A stretch of DNA of 64,000 nt from an uncultured Flavobacteriaceae bacterium. GTDB lineage: Bacteria; Bacteroidota; Bacteroidia; Flavobacteriales; Flavobacteriaceae. Position 1 is the stretch's first letter. The number at the start of each line of letters is the position of its first letter. The stretch is taken from assembly GCA_947500575.1 (NCBI GenBank), contig CANMSI010000004.1:124001-188000 (forward strand). The letters are read 5' to 3'. The translations under genes were made by a program, and so were the position numbers. Below, piece by piece: positions 35,743 through 44,347 of this stretch. The notes below the pieces were generated by a model, which was not told the DNA's origin, searched no databases, and was given only the letters and a program-made list of their open reading frames with translations.

Positions 35743-36542
35743 GTACGCCATTTCCGTTGTTTATTCTCTTCTTCATAAGCGAGTAGTTCTTGCTTTGAAA
35801 TCACTTTTAAAAAAGAAGGGTGTTGCTCGATAGCATATTCCAGTTTTTCTATAATTGAATCAACCGACTCATTTTCATAGTCGATTTCCAAAGGTTGCTT
35901 TATCACCATGGACTGCAAAATTCCTTTCTTTTTTACACGCAGGCCTTTTTTATCAAAAGAACGTCTAAACCCATCAATAACGACAGGTACTACCACTGGT
36001 TTGTATCGCTTAATAATATGTGCAGTTCCCTTTCTCAAAGGTTTCCATGGCTTGGTTGTTCCTTGTGGAAATGTCACTACCCAACCATCTTCAAGAGCCC
36101 TTCCAATACTAGAAATATCGCTCATTTTCACCTGTCTATTCACATCTTTTCCATCAGAACGCCAAGTACGCTCTATGCTTATAGAACCTGCATATGCCAA
36201 TATTTTAGTAAGAAGACTTTTGCCCATAGTTTCGGCAGCAGCCACATAATACATGTTTAATTTAGGATCCCAGAGGTATCCAAGATTTTTAATATTATCA
36301 TCTCTTCCTTTAAGACTTGCATTAAATACATGGAACATAGCGACCACATCTGCAAAATACGTCTGATGATTGCTTACAAAAAGTACATTCTTATCTGGAA
36401 TATCGCGAATTACTTGCGATCCTTCAATTTCAAGTTTATTAAAACCTTTATATCGCTGATGCGTAAGTGCACCCATAAACCGAATGAGCCACTTTTTTAA
36501 GAACAAAATATGACCAAAAGGGTTTTCCTTAAATATGCCCAT
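35739..36542 (-). CDS. lysophospholipid (1-acylglycerol-3-phosphate type) acyltransferase
   Basis: 267 residues. The PlsC-type motif NHQTYFAD (NH-x4-D) and FPQGTTKPWKPLRKGTAHI, a variant of the FPEGTRS phosphate-binding motif with Gln for Glu, are present. It would acylate lysophosphatidate or an ornithine/amino lipid at the membrane. The Gln substitution may point to a non-standard acceptor. It converges on the sigma-linked membrane gene, overlapping stops by 4 bp. Confidence 0.88.
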   Translation of the reverse strand: MGIFKENPFGHILFLKKWLIRFMGALTHQRYKGFNKLEIEGSQVIRDIPDKNVLFVSNHQTYFADVVAMFHVFNASLKGRDDNIKNLGYLWDPKLNMYYVAAAETMGKSLLTKILAYAGSISIERTWRSDGKDVNRQVKMSDISSIGRALEDGWVVTFPQGTTKPWKPLRKGTAHIIKRYKPVVVPVVIDGFRRSFDKKGLRVKKKGILQSMVIKQPLEIDYENESVDSIIEKLEYAIEQHPSFLKVISKQELLAYEEENKQRKWRT

Positions 36543-36580
36543 ACTACTTTATTGGAAAGGCTAAATTACAAAATAAGCCC

Positions 36581-37225
36581 CTATAAAACCTCTTTAAGAA
36601 GTTCTTTGATTTCACTTAACATCATTGCAGTGGCTCCCCAAACCACATAACCATTTAATTTAAAGGCAGGTACCTCTATTTTAGTGCTGCTATAAGAAGT
36701 CCTAATTTTTTGACTAATAACCTTGGAATCATCCATAAAATCTTGCAAAGTAACCTCCAAAAGCGATTCAACCTCTGATTCTTGAGGAATAAACTCTTCT
36801 TTTTTCTGATACAAACCCAAATAAGGAAATACTTCAAAATTACTGGGTGGTATATAGATCTTCGTCAGTGAGCAAACTACCTCAATATGGTTTGGAGCCA
36901 CTCCAACTTCTTCATGCGTTTCTCTCAATGCAGTGGCCAACATATCATTGTCCCAATCTTCCTCTTTGCCACCAGGAAATCCAATTTGATTAGAGTGCAC
37001 TCCAGGGTAGGTGTTTCGTAAGATCAATAGCAATCTGGTAAGCTCCATATCATCTGGGTAAAACAAAGCCATTACCCCAGCTTTTCGTGCCTTTTTTTTG
37101 AGTGATTTTAAAGATTTCAACTCCTCTACCCTTTGCGGCGGAGCCATTTTATAATGTGAAGCTTCGCCCGGTAGCGGCAGATTCTTTATTTTTGAGATTT
37201 GTTGGGTAAAATCGTTAAAATTCAT
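36581..37225 (-). CDS. Nudix hydrolase, CoA pyrophosphatase-like
   Basis: 214 residues from the preferred start. The Nudix box runs GGKEEDWDND...ALRETHEEVG near the middle, preceded by SNQIGFPGG, as in the CoA/acyl-CoA diphosphatase (NudL/YeaB) branch. The N-terminus NFNDFTQQISKIKNLPLPGE is typical of Bacteroidota members, so the longer open frame (95 extra codons) is rejected. The start codon overlaps that of the divergent cyclophilin gene. A TAnnTTTG box at 37308-37315 (minus strand, TACTTTTG) inside the cyclophilin gene could drive it. Confidence 0.88.
   Translation of the reverse strand: MNFNDFTQQISKIKNLPLPGEASHYKMAPPQRVEELKSLKSLKKKARKAGVMALFYPDDMELTRLLLILRNTYPGVHSNQIGFPGGKEEDWDNDMLATALRETHEEVGVAPNHIEVVCSLTKIYIPPSNFEVFPYLGLYQKKEEFIPQESEVESLLEVTLQDFMDDSKVISQKIRTSYSSTKIEVPAFKLNGYVVWGATAMMLSEIKELLKEVL
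37187..37194 (+). promoter_or_regulatory. predicted -7 box of the cyclophilin gene, inside the Nudix gene
   Basis: TATTTTTG, a full TAnnTTTG match, 29 bp before the cyclophilin ATG and within the first dozen codons of the opposite Nudix gene. No clear TTTG upstream. Confidence 0.45.
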
Positions 37226-37943
37226 GGTATTCAAAAAATTCTCCTTTACTACAATAATACTACTATTTTTTTTAGGTTCTTGTGGTAATAGTTCGCCTAA
37301 AAAGAGTTCAAAAGTAGCAGAAGAAAAAATTAAGAAAGATACCGTTCGTATAGATACCGCTGTTACGAATACGGTAAAAGAAAAGGAGGATTTTGTGCTC
37401 ACTGAAGACAATGCGATCGACTTTTTCTTTGAATACAATAAAAGCCTTACTTCTAATAAAGTAAAACTTACTACTAATTTAGGGAGCTTCACCTTAGAAC
37501 TATATAACAATGTTCCGTATCATAAAGCCAATTTTATCTATCTAACCAAGCAAGGGTATTTTAACAATACCTATTTTCATAGAGTAGTAAAAAACTTCAT
37601 AATTCAGGGTGGAAATGCAGATAATAAAGAGACCGCCAGAAAAAGAAGAAAGTTAGGTCGCTATTTACTACCACCAGATACTAGAAAAGGGCATAAACAT
37701 CATAGAGGTACTATTTCCATGCCAAGTAGCGAAATTAATAATCCGCATATGCTGGCTTCTCCTTATGAATTTTTTATTGTAGTGACCAAACCAGGCTCTT
37801 ACCATTTAGATGGAGAGTATACGCCTTTCGGTAGAGTTATAGAAGGGATGGATGTGGTAGATTTAATCAATCAACAACCTGTGGACGATGGTGATTGGCC
37901 ATCACAAAATATTCATATTTTAAATGCAGAAATTATTGAATAA
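37224..37943 (+). CDS. cyclophilin-type peptidyl-prolyl isomerase lipoprotein
   Basis: 239 residues with a lipoprotein signal ending at Cys20 (FFLGSC). The cyclophilin domain covers about 80-238: VKLTTNLGSFTLELYNNVPY, TYFHRVVKNFIIQGG and EFFIVVTKPG. An insert rich in Lys, Arg and His (ARKRRKLGRYLLPPDTRKGHKHH in part) interrupts the usual order. It helps fold exported proteins by prolyl isomerisation. Its ATG overlaps the start codon of the divergent Nudix gene by two bases. Confidence 0.92.
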   Translation: MVFKKFSFTTIILLFFLGSCGNSSPKKSSKVAEEKIKKDTVRIDTAVTNTVKEKEDFVLTEDNAIDFFFEYNKSLTSNKVKLTTNLGSFTLELYNNVPYHKANFIYLTKQGYFNNTYFHRVVKNFIIQGGNADNKETARKRRKLGRYLLPPDTRKGHKHHRGTISMPSSEINNPHMLASPYEFFIVVTKPGSYHLDGEYTPFGRVIEGMDVVDLINQQPVDDGDWPSQNIHILNAEIIE

Positions 37944-37969
37944 CAGCTTATAAGACTAAAAATATGCAT

Positions 37970-38593
37970 TTAGGCTTCGTTAGCCCTCTCTTTTTTGTAG
38001 ATCCCCGGAAGTGTAATTTTAAATACCACAGCAAGCACACGAATACCAATTACTATGAGGATTGCAGCCAAATAACTATAGGTGTTATCAATTGGGATTT
38101 TACGCAAAATAAAATAGGAGAGACCACCTAAAATACAGGCAGTAGCATAAATTTCTTTTCTAAAGATAACGGGGATTTCATTGCATAAAATATCTCTAAT
38201 CACCCCTCCAAAAGAAGCCGTAATGGTACCTAAACCAATACACATAATAGGAGAAAGACCTACGGCAAGCCCCTTTTCAATACCCACCAAAGTGTATAAA
38301 CCTATACCTATAGTATCAAATAAAAATAATGAGCGACGGAGGTATTTCAATTGTGTTCGGAAAAGTATCGCAAGGATCACAGTTCCTAAAATAGTGTATA
38401 AGTATACTGGCTGTTCCAACCAGATAACAGGGGTATTTCCAATTAGAATATCTCGCAAGGTACCTCCACCTACAGCGGTAACAAAAGCAATGATAAAAAC
38501 TCCAAAAAGATCAAGCTTTTTGTCCATCGCTACCAATACGCCAGAAATAGCAAATGCAATGGTACCTAAAATGTCTATATAAAAATAGAACAT
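37970..38593 (-). CDS. TRIC-like (UPF0126) membrane protein
   Basis: 207 residues with about seven spans arranged as two repeats. Conserved AVGGGTLRDILIGNTPV and its second-repeat counterpart SFGGVIRDILCNEIPV are the signature of UPF0126/YicG proteins, related to trimeric intracellular cation channels; some have been linked to glycine transport. It is 3 bp downstream of the RDD gene stop-to-start, so the two are probably one transcript. Ion or substrate is not predictable here. Confidence 0.9.
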   Translation of the reverse strand: MFYFYIDILGTIAFAISGVLVAMDKKLDLFGVFIIAFVTAVGGGTLRDILIGNTPVIWLEQPVYLYTILGTVILAILFRTQLKYLRRSLFLFDTIGIGLYTLVGIEKGLAVGLSPIMCIGLGTITASFGGVIRDILCNEIPVIFRKEIYATACILGGLSYFILRKIPIDNTYSYLAAILIVIGIRVLAVVFKITLPGIYKKERANEA

Positions 38594-38596
38594 GGC

Positions 38597-39331
38597 TTAA
38601 AGACGTTGGGTGTAAAAATTATAGTCCTTCAAAACCGTATCTAGATACTGAACATCATACAATTCTGACTTCGTATTTAAAATACTTTCTACTTTATCTC
38701 TAAGTGCCTTTAGGGTTTTATAGTCACTCCCCTTGCGTGCAATAAGAAAAGTGTCTTTAATAATTCGAGCATCCTTATCTGTTAGCAAAGTAACATTTGT
38801 AAACTGGGGTACATATGTTTCAGAAATTTCTTCCAAGATGGTATGCGAGACTTTTGTTTTGTTTTTTGTACTAATTACCACAGTACCTGCAGCAGCATCT
38901 CCTACTCTTTGACGACGATCTGAAAAAAGAATAATAACAGTCCCAAAAGCTCCTAAAACCGGGATTGTAATCCAAATATCAACCAAACGAAGCATCCAAC
39001 GCACTAAATAATTAGACCAATGTACAGGAGTTCCATCAACCTTAACAACCCTCATTTTTAATAACATTTTTCCTACCGTACGTCCATTGAAAAGACTGTG
39101 CATTAAAAGACTATAAAACATAGCAGGTAAGAAGATTAAACCAACCAAACCTCTTTGTGTCCAGCTATCATCATATACATAACTAATGGCTTCGCCAACA
39201 AGTTGCACCAACACTGCGTATAGGTATAGTAGAAAGCCATCTATTAAAAATGCAAGAATTCTTTCACCAATACTTACAATTTTATAATCTAAGTTGACAT
39301 TTTGCGTTGTATTGATTTGAAGGTTGGACAT
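38597..39331 (-). CDS. RDD family membrane protein
   Basis: 244 residues. The RDD domain occupies about 20-155: an Arg then RILAFLIDGFLLYLYAVLV with the conserved Asp, NGRTVGKMLLKMRVV, and FGTVIILFSDRRQRVGDAAAGTVVI. A soluble tail of about 85 residues follows. The function of RDD proteins is mostly unknown. It is divergent, with a 37-bp gap, from the SpoIIM-MoxR operon; RDD and SpoIIM genes are frequent partners of MoxR clusters in other bacteria. Confidence 0.9.
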   Translation of the reverse strand: MSNLQINTTQNVNLDYKIVSIGERILAFLIDGFLLYLYAVLVQLVGEAISYVYDDSWTQRGLVGLIFLPAMFYSLLMHSLFNGRTVGKMLLKMRVVKVDGTPVHWSNYLVRWMLRLVDIWITIPVLGAFGTVIILFSDRRQRVGDAAAGTVVISTKNKTKVSHTILEEISETYVPQFTNVTLLTDKDARIIKDTFLIARKGSDYKTLKALRDKVESILNTKSELYDVQYLDTVLKDYNFYTQRL

Positions 39332-39368
39332 AATAACACTATTTTTATCTTAATAAGGAAAATTAACT

Positions 39369-40340
39369 ATGCGCGAAGCCGCTTTTGTGAAGCAAAATAA
39401 AGAAAAATGGGTGGCATTTGAAAAAGCCATCAACTTTACTTCGAATTTAGATCCAGATGAACTTGCCAATGGCTACATTCAGCTCACCAATGATCTGGCA
39501 TATGCACAGACGTATTACGCAGAAAGTAAGACTTTATTGTATTTAAATTCTTTAGCATCACAAGCACACCAAAAAATTTATAAAAACAAAAAGGAAAGTA
39601 GCAATCGTATTTTGTCCTTTTGGGGAACCGAATTTCCATTATTTTTTAGACAGTACCACAAAACATTAGGAGTGGCTTTTCTCATTTTTGCAATTGCCAC
39701 TGCTATTGGAAGTATCTCTGCATTAAATGATGATTCTTTTGTTAGACTCATACTGGGAGACGCTTACGTGAATACTACCCTTAACAATATTGCCGAAGGT
39801 GATCCTACTGCTATTTACAAAAGTGGAAGCGAAGTTGGTACTTTTCTTGGCATTACGATTAATAACATACGAGTGGCTTTTCTGGCTTTTGCCTTTGGGG
39901 TTATTACTAGCATAGGTACCGCTTATGTTTTATTTAGTAATGGTGTTATGTTAGGAGCTTTTATCACCTTTTTTTATACCAAAGGCGTATTTTTTGAAGC
40001 TAACCAACAGATTTGGTTGCATGGTACCATAGAAATCTCCGTAATTATTATTGCTGGCTGTGCAGGCCTCATTATGGGTAATAGTATTTTATTTCCTAAA
40101 ACCTATTCTAGAATGGTCTCTTTGATGCGCGGTGCCAAAGATGGATTAAAGGTAGTTGTAAGTACCATACCTTTTTTTATCATTGCTGGTTTTATTGAAG
40201 GCTTTATAACGCGTTACTCTAATATGCCCAGTTGGCTGGCGTTTCTTATCATAGGAGGCTCGCTATTTTTAATTGTCTATTACTACATTATCTATCCAAT
40301 CATATTACCAAAAATACATGCTAAACGAACCGCAACCTAA
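39369..40340 (+). CDS. SpoIIM family membrane protein
   Basis: 323 residues. A helical N-terminus of about 95 residues precedes a stage II sporulation protein M domain with about five spans; NNIRVAFLAFAFGVITSIGTAYVLFSNGVMLGAF and the later LHGTIEISVIIIAGCAGLIMG are typical (each quoted in part of its family pattern). Outside endospore formers these proteins accompany MoxR ATPases and have no fixed role. It is the first gene of a six-gene plus-strand operon; its end overlaps the next gene by 23 bp. Confidence 0.9.
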   Translation: MREAAFVKQNKEKWVAFEKAINFTSNLDPDELANGYIQLTNDLAYAQTYYAESKTLLYLNSLASQAHQKIYKNKKESSNRILSFWGTEFPLFFRQYHKTLGVAFLIFAIATAIGSISALNDDSFVRLILGDAYVNTTLNNIAEGDPTAIYKSGSEVGTFLGITINNIRVAFLAFAFGVITSIGTAYVLFSNGVMLGAFITFFYTKGVFFEANQQIWLHGTIEISVIIIAGCAGLIMGNSILFPKTYSRMVSLMRGAKDGLKVVVSTIPFFIIAGFIEGFITRYSNMPSWLAFLIIGGSLFLIVYYYIIYPIILPKIHAKRTAT

Positions 40341-41268
40341 ATACATTGAACTTAAAATTAATCGTGATTTTGGAGACATTATTACTGATTATTTTGAATT
40401 CTTAAAACGGAACATAAAGAAATTCACCAATGTTTTTCTAAGTTATAATGGGATTTTCTTAGTGGGCCTATTGATTACTAGTTATTTGCTTGTATCTGGT
40501 TTTATTGGTTTATTCACCTACGAACAGAACCAATTTGCCCCTGGCGTATCTGATACAGATGAAACCTATCAGATTTATTTAATTGCAGGGGGTATCCTAT
40601 TCTTTCTTATTTTCTTAATTGTGGCGATACTTAATTATAGTATCAGTAGTTCTTATATGATTTTATATGATGAAAATGAAGGACAAAATTTTGAGAAAAA
40701 GGAAGTTTGGCAACATACAAAAAATCAATTTGGAAATATTGTTGTTTTTATAATTCTGCTCTTTTTCATCTATTTAGGATTTATAATTGTATCTGCAATT
40801 CTCGCATTCATTCCATTAATTGGCACCTTAGTGCAATACGTTATTCAATTCTTTATTACTGCGTGGCTAGGGGTTTCCTTTTTCTGTATGCTTCGAGAAA
40901 AAAGAAGTGTAACAGATGCCTTGGGAGAGGGATGGAATTTAATAACCGCCAGTTTTTGGAAGTCCGTTGGTGTCAACTTCATTTTAGGAATTTTAAATGG
41001 TATTCTATTTTTTATTTTAGCATTACCTGTATTTGTAATTATTTTCATTTATAGTTATCATCTAGTAAGCAATAATATTGGTGTTGCCGAAACTATTCTA
41101 CCAACAATAGTTTATACTATAGGATCTAGTGTATTGCTTATAGGAATGGTATATTCTCAATGTCTTACACAGTTTGTTAACGGCATGTTGTATTTTACGT
41201 TACATGAGAAAACCTACAACACTTTTACAAGAAGTAAAATAGAACAAATAGGCCAATTAGAAGAATGA
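40318..41268 (+). CDS. multi-span membrane protein of the MoxR cluster
   Basis: 316 residues with about six spans after a short soluble head (IELKINRDFGDIITDYFEFLK). The repeated pattern of long spans with a central amphipathic stretch (REKRSVTDALGEGWNLITASFWKSVG) recalls glycerophosphoryl-diester-phosphodiesterase-type membrane domains (DUF-type, YciC-like), but I cannot name a family firmly. The start at 40318 is preferred over the open frame 15 codons earlier. It overlaps SpoIIM by 23 bp and the next gene by 4 bp. Confidence 0.8.
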   Translation: MLNEPQPKYIELKINRDFGDIITDYFEFLKRNIKKFTNVFLSYNGIFLVGLLITSYLLVSGFIGLFTYEQNQFAPGVSDTDETYQIYLIAGGILFFLIFLIVAILNYSISSSYMILYDENEGQNFEKKEVWQHTKNQFGNIVVFIILLFFIYLGFIIVSAILAFIPLIGTLVQYVIQFFITAWLGVSFFCMLREKRSVTDALGEGWNLITASFWKSVGVNFILGILNGILFFILALPVFVIIFIYSYHLVSNNIGVAETILPTIVYTIGSSVLLIGMVYSQCLTQFVNGMLYFTLHEKTYNTFTRSKIEQIGQLEE

Positions 41269-41990
41269 TTAAAAGTTCCCTTTATATTTATTTTTTCATG
41301 CTTTTTTCTCTTGGGTTTGCCCAACAAGAAAAAGACTCTCTTATTTTAACTGAGGATCTTAATACCAGCTTGGAATCCAGAGATTTTCAACAAGAATTAT
41401 CTGAGGTATATACAGGTGATGATTATAAGTACGACATAAAAGATGGGGAATCTCAAAATCTATTAGCACGTTTTCTACGCTGGCTACTCAACGGAATAAG
41501 TGATACTTTCGGTATTAATTTACCTCCAGGAACCTTGAAAGTTCTGGAATACCTCATTTATTTTTTAATGGGATCTTTGGCAATTTACCTCTTGGTGAAA
41601 TTCCTGATAGGGGAAAATTTATCCAATGTTTTTTCCAAACAAGCGGCATCTATTATCGATATTAATTTATCGGAAGCACATATTGAAAATGTAGATTTAG
41701 ATGCACTAATTAAAGATGCTTTAAAACAAAAAGACTATCGATTGGCTATTCGATATCAATATTTAAGAGCACTTAAAACTCTTTCGCAACAAAACATTAT
41801 CGAATGGCATTTTGAAAAAACCAATCTTGATTATCAAAAAGAGATAAAAACTCCAGGAATACAATCACTATTTAAAGAAGTATCCTACTTATATGATTAT
41901 ATATGGTACGGAGAACAACCAATTGATGAAACCAAGTATGAAGCTGCGCAATCTAGATTTACAGCTTTAAAAAAATATATTCTTTCTTAA
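41265..41990 (+). CDS. DUF4129 domain protein
   Basis: 241 residues with a signal peptide (ending GFAQ), an outer segment, one membrane span near 105-123 (LIYFLMGSLAIYLLVKFLI) and a cytoplasmic C-terminal DUF4129 region (YRLAIRYQYLRALKTLSQQNIIEWHFEKTN, in part). DUF4129 proteins usually sit next to MoxR/DUF58 genes. It overlaps its upstream neighbour by 4 bp (ATGA) and is 2 bp from the next start. Confidence 0.87.
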   Translation: MIKSSLYIYFFMLFSLGFAQQEKDSLILTEDLNTSLESRDFQQELSEVYTGDDYKYDIKDGESQNLLARFLRWLLNGISDTFGINLPPGTLKVLEYLIYFLMGSLAIYLLVKFLIGENLSNVFSKQAASIIDINLSEAHIENVDLDALIKDALKQKDYRLAIRYQYLRALKTLSQQNIIEWHFEKTNLDYQKEIKTPGIQSLFKEVSYLYDYIWYGEQPIDETKYEAAQSRFTALKKYILS

Positions 41991-41992
41991 CC

Positions 41993-43228
41993 GTGGATAG
42001 ACGTTCTAAAATCATACTCGGAATTTTTGGCTTGGTGCTTCTCGGAATCATCATAACAGAAGTAGTACGCCCAAAACCGATCAATTGGAGAGCCTCCTAT
42101 ACCTCTACCGATAAGATTCCTTTTGGTTGTTATGTACTCTTCAATGAATTACAAAATTTATTTCCAAATAATACCGTTAAGAGCACAACAAAAAGCCCCT
42201 ATGAAGTTCTTACTGAACGTCCATCAGGAAAAAAATCGAACTATATCTTCATTAATGATGGAGTTGATTTTGATGAAGAGGAAACCAATGAACTTTTGGA
42301 CTATGTGAGTGAAGGCAATGATGTTTTCATAGCATCGACCTATTTTGGGTACTATTTATCCGATACTTTGAATATAGGGATAGATTCTAATTATGGGGTG
42401 GCTGAAGATAGTATGGAGGTAACACTTACGAATAGGAAGTTTAAAAGTAAAAAATTCTATTACTCAAGAGGTGTAAATATGACCCGCTTTAATAGTGTAG
42501 ATACAGCGAATACCACCGCTTTGGGATACCTCCGATTTGGATGGGCAGATGATCAAGAATTAGATTTTGGCATCTTAGCAGATCCAGAAAGGTATAAGGA
42601 AATTGTTCAAAAACCCAACTTTATAAAGACCAAATTTGGAAAAGGAAATTTTTACCTCAGCACTACTCCTCAGGCGTATACCAATTATTATCTTTTGGGA
42701 GACAATCAGGCATATGCAGCTCATACTTTATCGTATTTAAAAAATGGTGAAGTGTATTGGGACAATTATGAAAAATCTGGACGGGTAGTGATTGACTCTC
42801 CTCTTCGTTTTGTTCTGAACCAAGCGTCTCTCAAATGGGCATATTACTTAACCATGGTAGGTTTACTCATTTTTGTAATATTCAGAGCAAAACGAGAACA
42901 ACGAATCATACCTGTGATAACCCCCTTAGAAAACTCTTCCATAGAGTTTGCCAGAACCGTAGGTAGTCTATACTTTCAGCACAAAGATTATAGCAATCTT
43001 ATTGCTAAAAAACTCAATTACTTTTTGGAATATATCCGAAGTAACTTCTATATAGATACTACGGTCATTAATGAAAAAACAGCACGCGATTTAGCGGCAA
43101 AGTCGGGCAAGTCGTTAACGGAAACTAAAGAACTTATAGACTGGATAAGTCATCTTAAAAATAAGACCGTCCACACTGAACAGGATATGATTACTTTAAA
43201 CAAAAAAATAACATCATTTAAGCAATAA
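41993..43228 (+). CDS. DUF4350 domain protein
   Basis: 411 residues, start codon GTG. A span at the N-terminus (about 6-22, IILGIFGLVLLGIIITEVV), an outer DUF4350 domain of the ThuA/GATase-like fold (FINDGVDFDEEETNELLDYVSEGNDVFIAS in part), a second span near 283-301, and a cytoplasmic tail of about 110 residues. The family role is unknown. It lies 2 bp behind DUF4129 and 3 bp before the MoxR ATPase, so it is firmly in the operon. Confidence 0.87.
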   Translation: MDRRSKIILGIFGLVLLGIIITEVVRPKPINWRASYTSTDKIPFGCYVLFNELQNLFPNNTVKSTTKSPYEVLTERPSGKKSNYIFINDGVDFDEEETNELLDYVSEGNDVFIASTYFGYYLSDTLNIGIDSNYGVAEDSMEVTLTNRKFKSKKFYYSRGVNMTRFNSVDTANTTALGYLRFGWADDQELDFGILADPERYKEIVQKPNFIKTKFGKGNFYLSTTPQAYTNYYLLGDNQAYAAHTLSYLKNGEVYWDNYEKSGRVVIDSPLRFVLNQASLKWAYYLTMVGLLIFVIFRAKREQRIIPVITPLENSSIEFARTVGSLYFQHKDYSNLIAKKLNYFLEYIRSNFYIDTTVINEKTARDLAAKSGKSLTETKELIDWISHLKNKTVHTEQDMITLNKKITSFKQ

Positions 43229-43231
43229 CGC

Positions 43232-44308
43232 ATGGAAGAAGAACAAAATAAAGCACCAGAGGAGCAAACGCCTCAAGAAGAGAAAGTGCAAGAACAAACG
43301 AGTACTCCGGTAGAAGAGATTGTGCAAGATCAAGATTCTTTAAAATTTGCAAATAGAATTGATTTAAGCAAGTTGCAAAATGCTGTTGCTCAAATTAAAT
43401 CGGAACTTGGCAAGATTATAATAGGGCAAGAAGATATGATTGAATTATTGATCATATCTATTTTGGCAGACGGGCATTCGCTAATAGAAGGGGTTCCAGG
43501 AGTCGCTAAAACCGTTACGGCCAAGTTGCTTGCTAAAACTATGAATGTAGACTTTAGCCGTATTCAATTTACACCAGACTTAATGCCTAGTGATATTCTA
43601 GGTACTTCCGTGTTTAACGTAAAAACATCCGAATTTGAATTTAAAAAAGGTCCGATATTCTCTAATATTATTTTGATAGACGAGATTAACAGAGCACCTG
43701 CCAAAACGCAAGCAGCATTATTTGAAGCAATGGCAGAACGCCAAATTACCATGGATGGCGTAGAATACGAAATGCAACCTCCTTTCTTGGTATTTGCTAC
43801 TCAAAATCCTATAGAACAGGAAGGAACTTATCGCTTACCAGAAGCACAATTAGACCGATTCCTTTTTAAAATAAAAGTAAATTACCCCTCCTTAGAAGAG
43901 GAAATCCGGATTCTAGAGAGCAAACATCAGCAGAAGAATAAGGACGTTGAAAGTATGATTAGTTCTGTATTGAGTGCCAAGGAAATTGCAGAGTATCAAA
44001 ATACCATACAGGAAGTAATTATAGAAGATAATTTGCTAAAATACATTGCTAGTATTGTAGATAACACTCGTACCAATGCATTCTTATATTTAGGAGCATC
44101 CCCACGGGCCTCAATAGCAATCATGGATGCTTCAAAAGCTTTGGCTGCTATTAATGGGCGAGACTTTGTAACACCCGATGATATTAAACATGTAGCAAGT
44201 CCAATTTTAGGGCATCGAATTATCCTAACTCCTGAACGTGAAATGGAAGGTTTTACCTCTGATAAGGTTGTGCACCAAATTATAGAAACCATAGAAATTC
44301 CAAGGTAA
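43232..44308 (+). CDS. MoxR family AAA+ ATPase
   Basis: 358 residues. An acidic Gln/Glu-rich head of about 45 residues, then AAA+ with Walker A GVPGVAKT (MoxR-typical Ala) near 88-95 and Walker B ILIDEINRAPAKTQAALFEAM, sensor FATQNPIEQEGTYRLPEAQLDRF. MoxR ATPases act as chaperones that mature or insert partner proteins, often with VWA-domain or DUF58 proteins. It is the fifth gene of the SpoIIM-DUF58 operon and is probably its motor. The long acidic head is unusual. Confidence 0.94.
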   Translation: MEEEQNKAPEEQTPQEEKVQEQTSTPVEEIVQDQDSLKFANRIDLSKLQNAVAQIKSELGKIIIGQEDMIELLIISILADGHSLIEGVPGVAKTVTAKLLAKTMNVDFSRIQFTPDLMPSDILGTSVFNVKTSEFEFKKGPIFSNIILIDEINRAPAKTQAALFEAMAERQITMDGVEYEMQPPFLVFATQNPIEQEGTYRLPEAQLDRFLFKIKVNYPSLEEEIRILESKHQQKNKDVESMISSVLSAKEIAEYQNTIQEVIIEDNLLKYIASIVDNTRTNAFLYLGASPRASIAIMDASKALAAINGRDFVTPDDIKHVASPILGHRIILTPEREMEGFTSDKVVHQIIETIEIPR

Positions 44309-44347
44309 ACAAAGTACACAAGACATAGAGAAAAAGATAAGTAGCAC

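Noticed and set aside
36581-37510. Nudix gene with a 95-residue N-terminal extension
   Set aside because: The extension is antisense to the cyclophilin lipoprotein gene, is unlike any Nudix N-terminus, and the shorter start matches the family.
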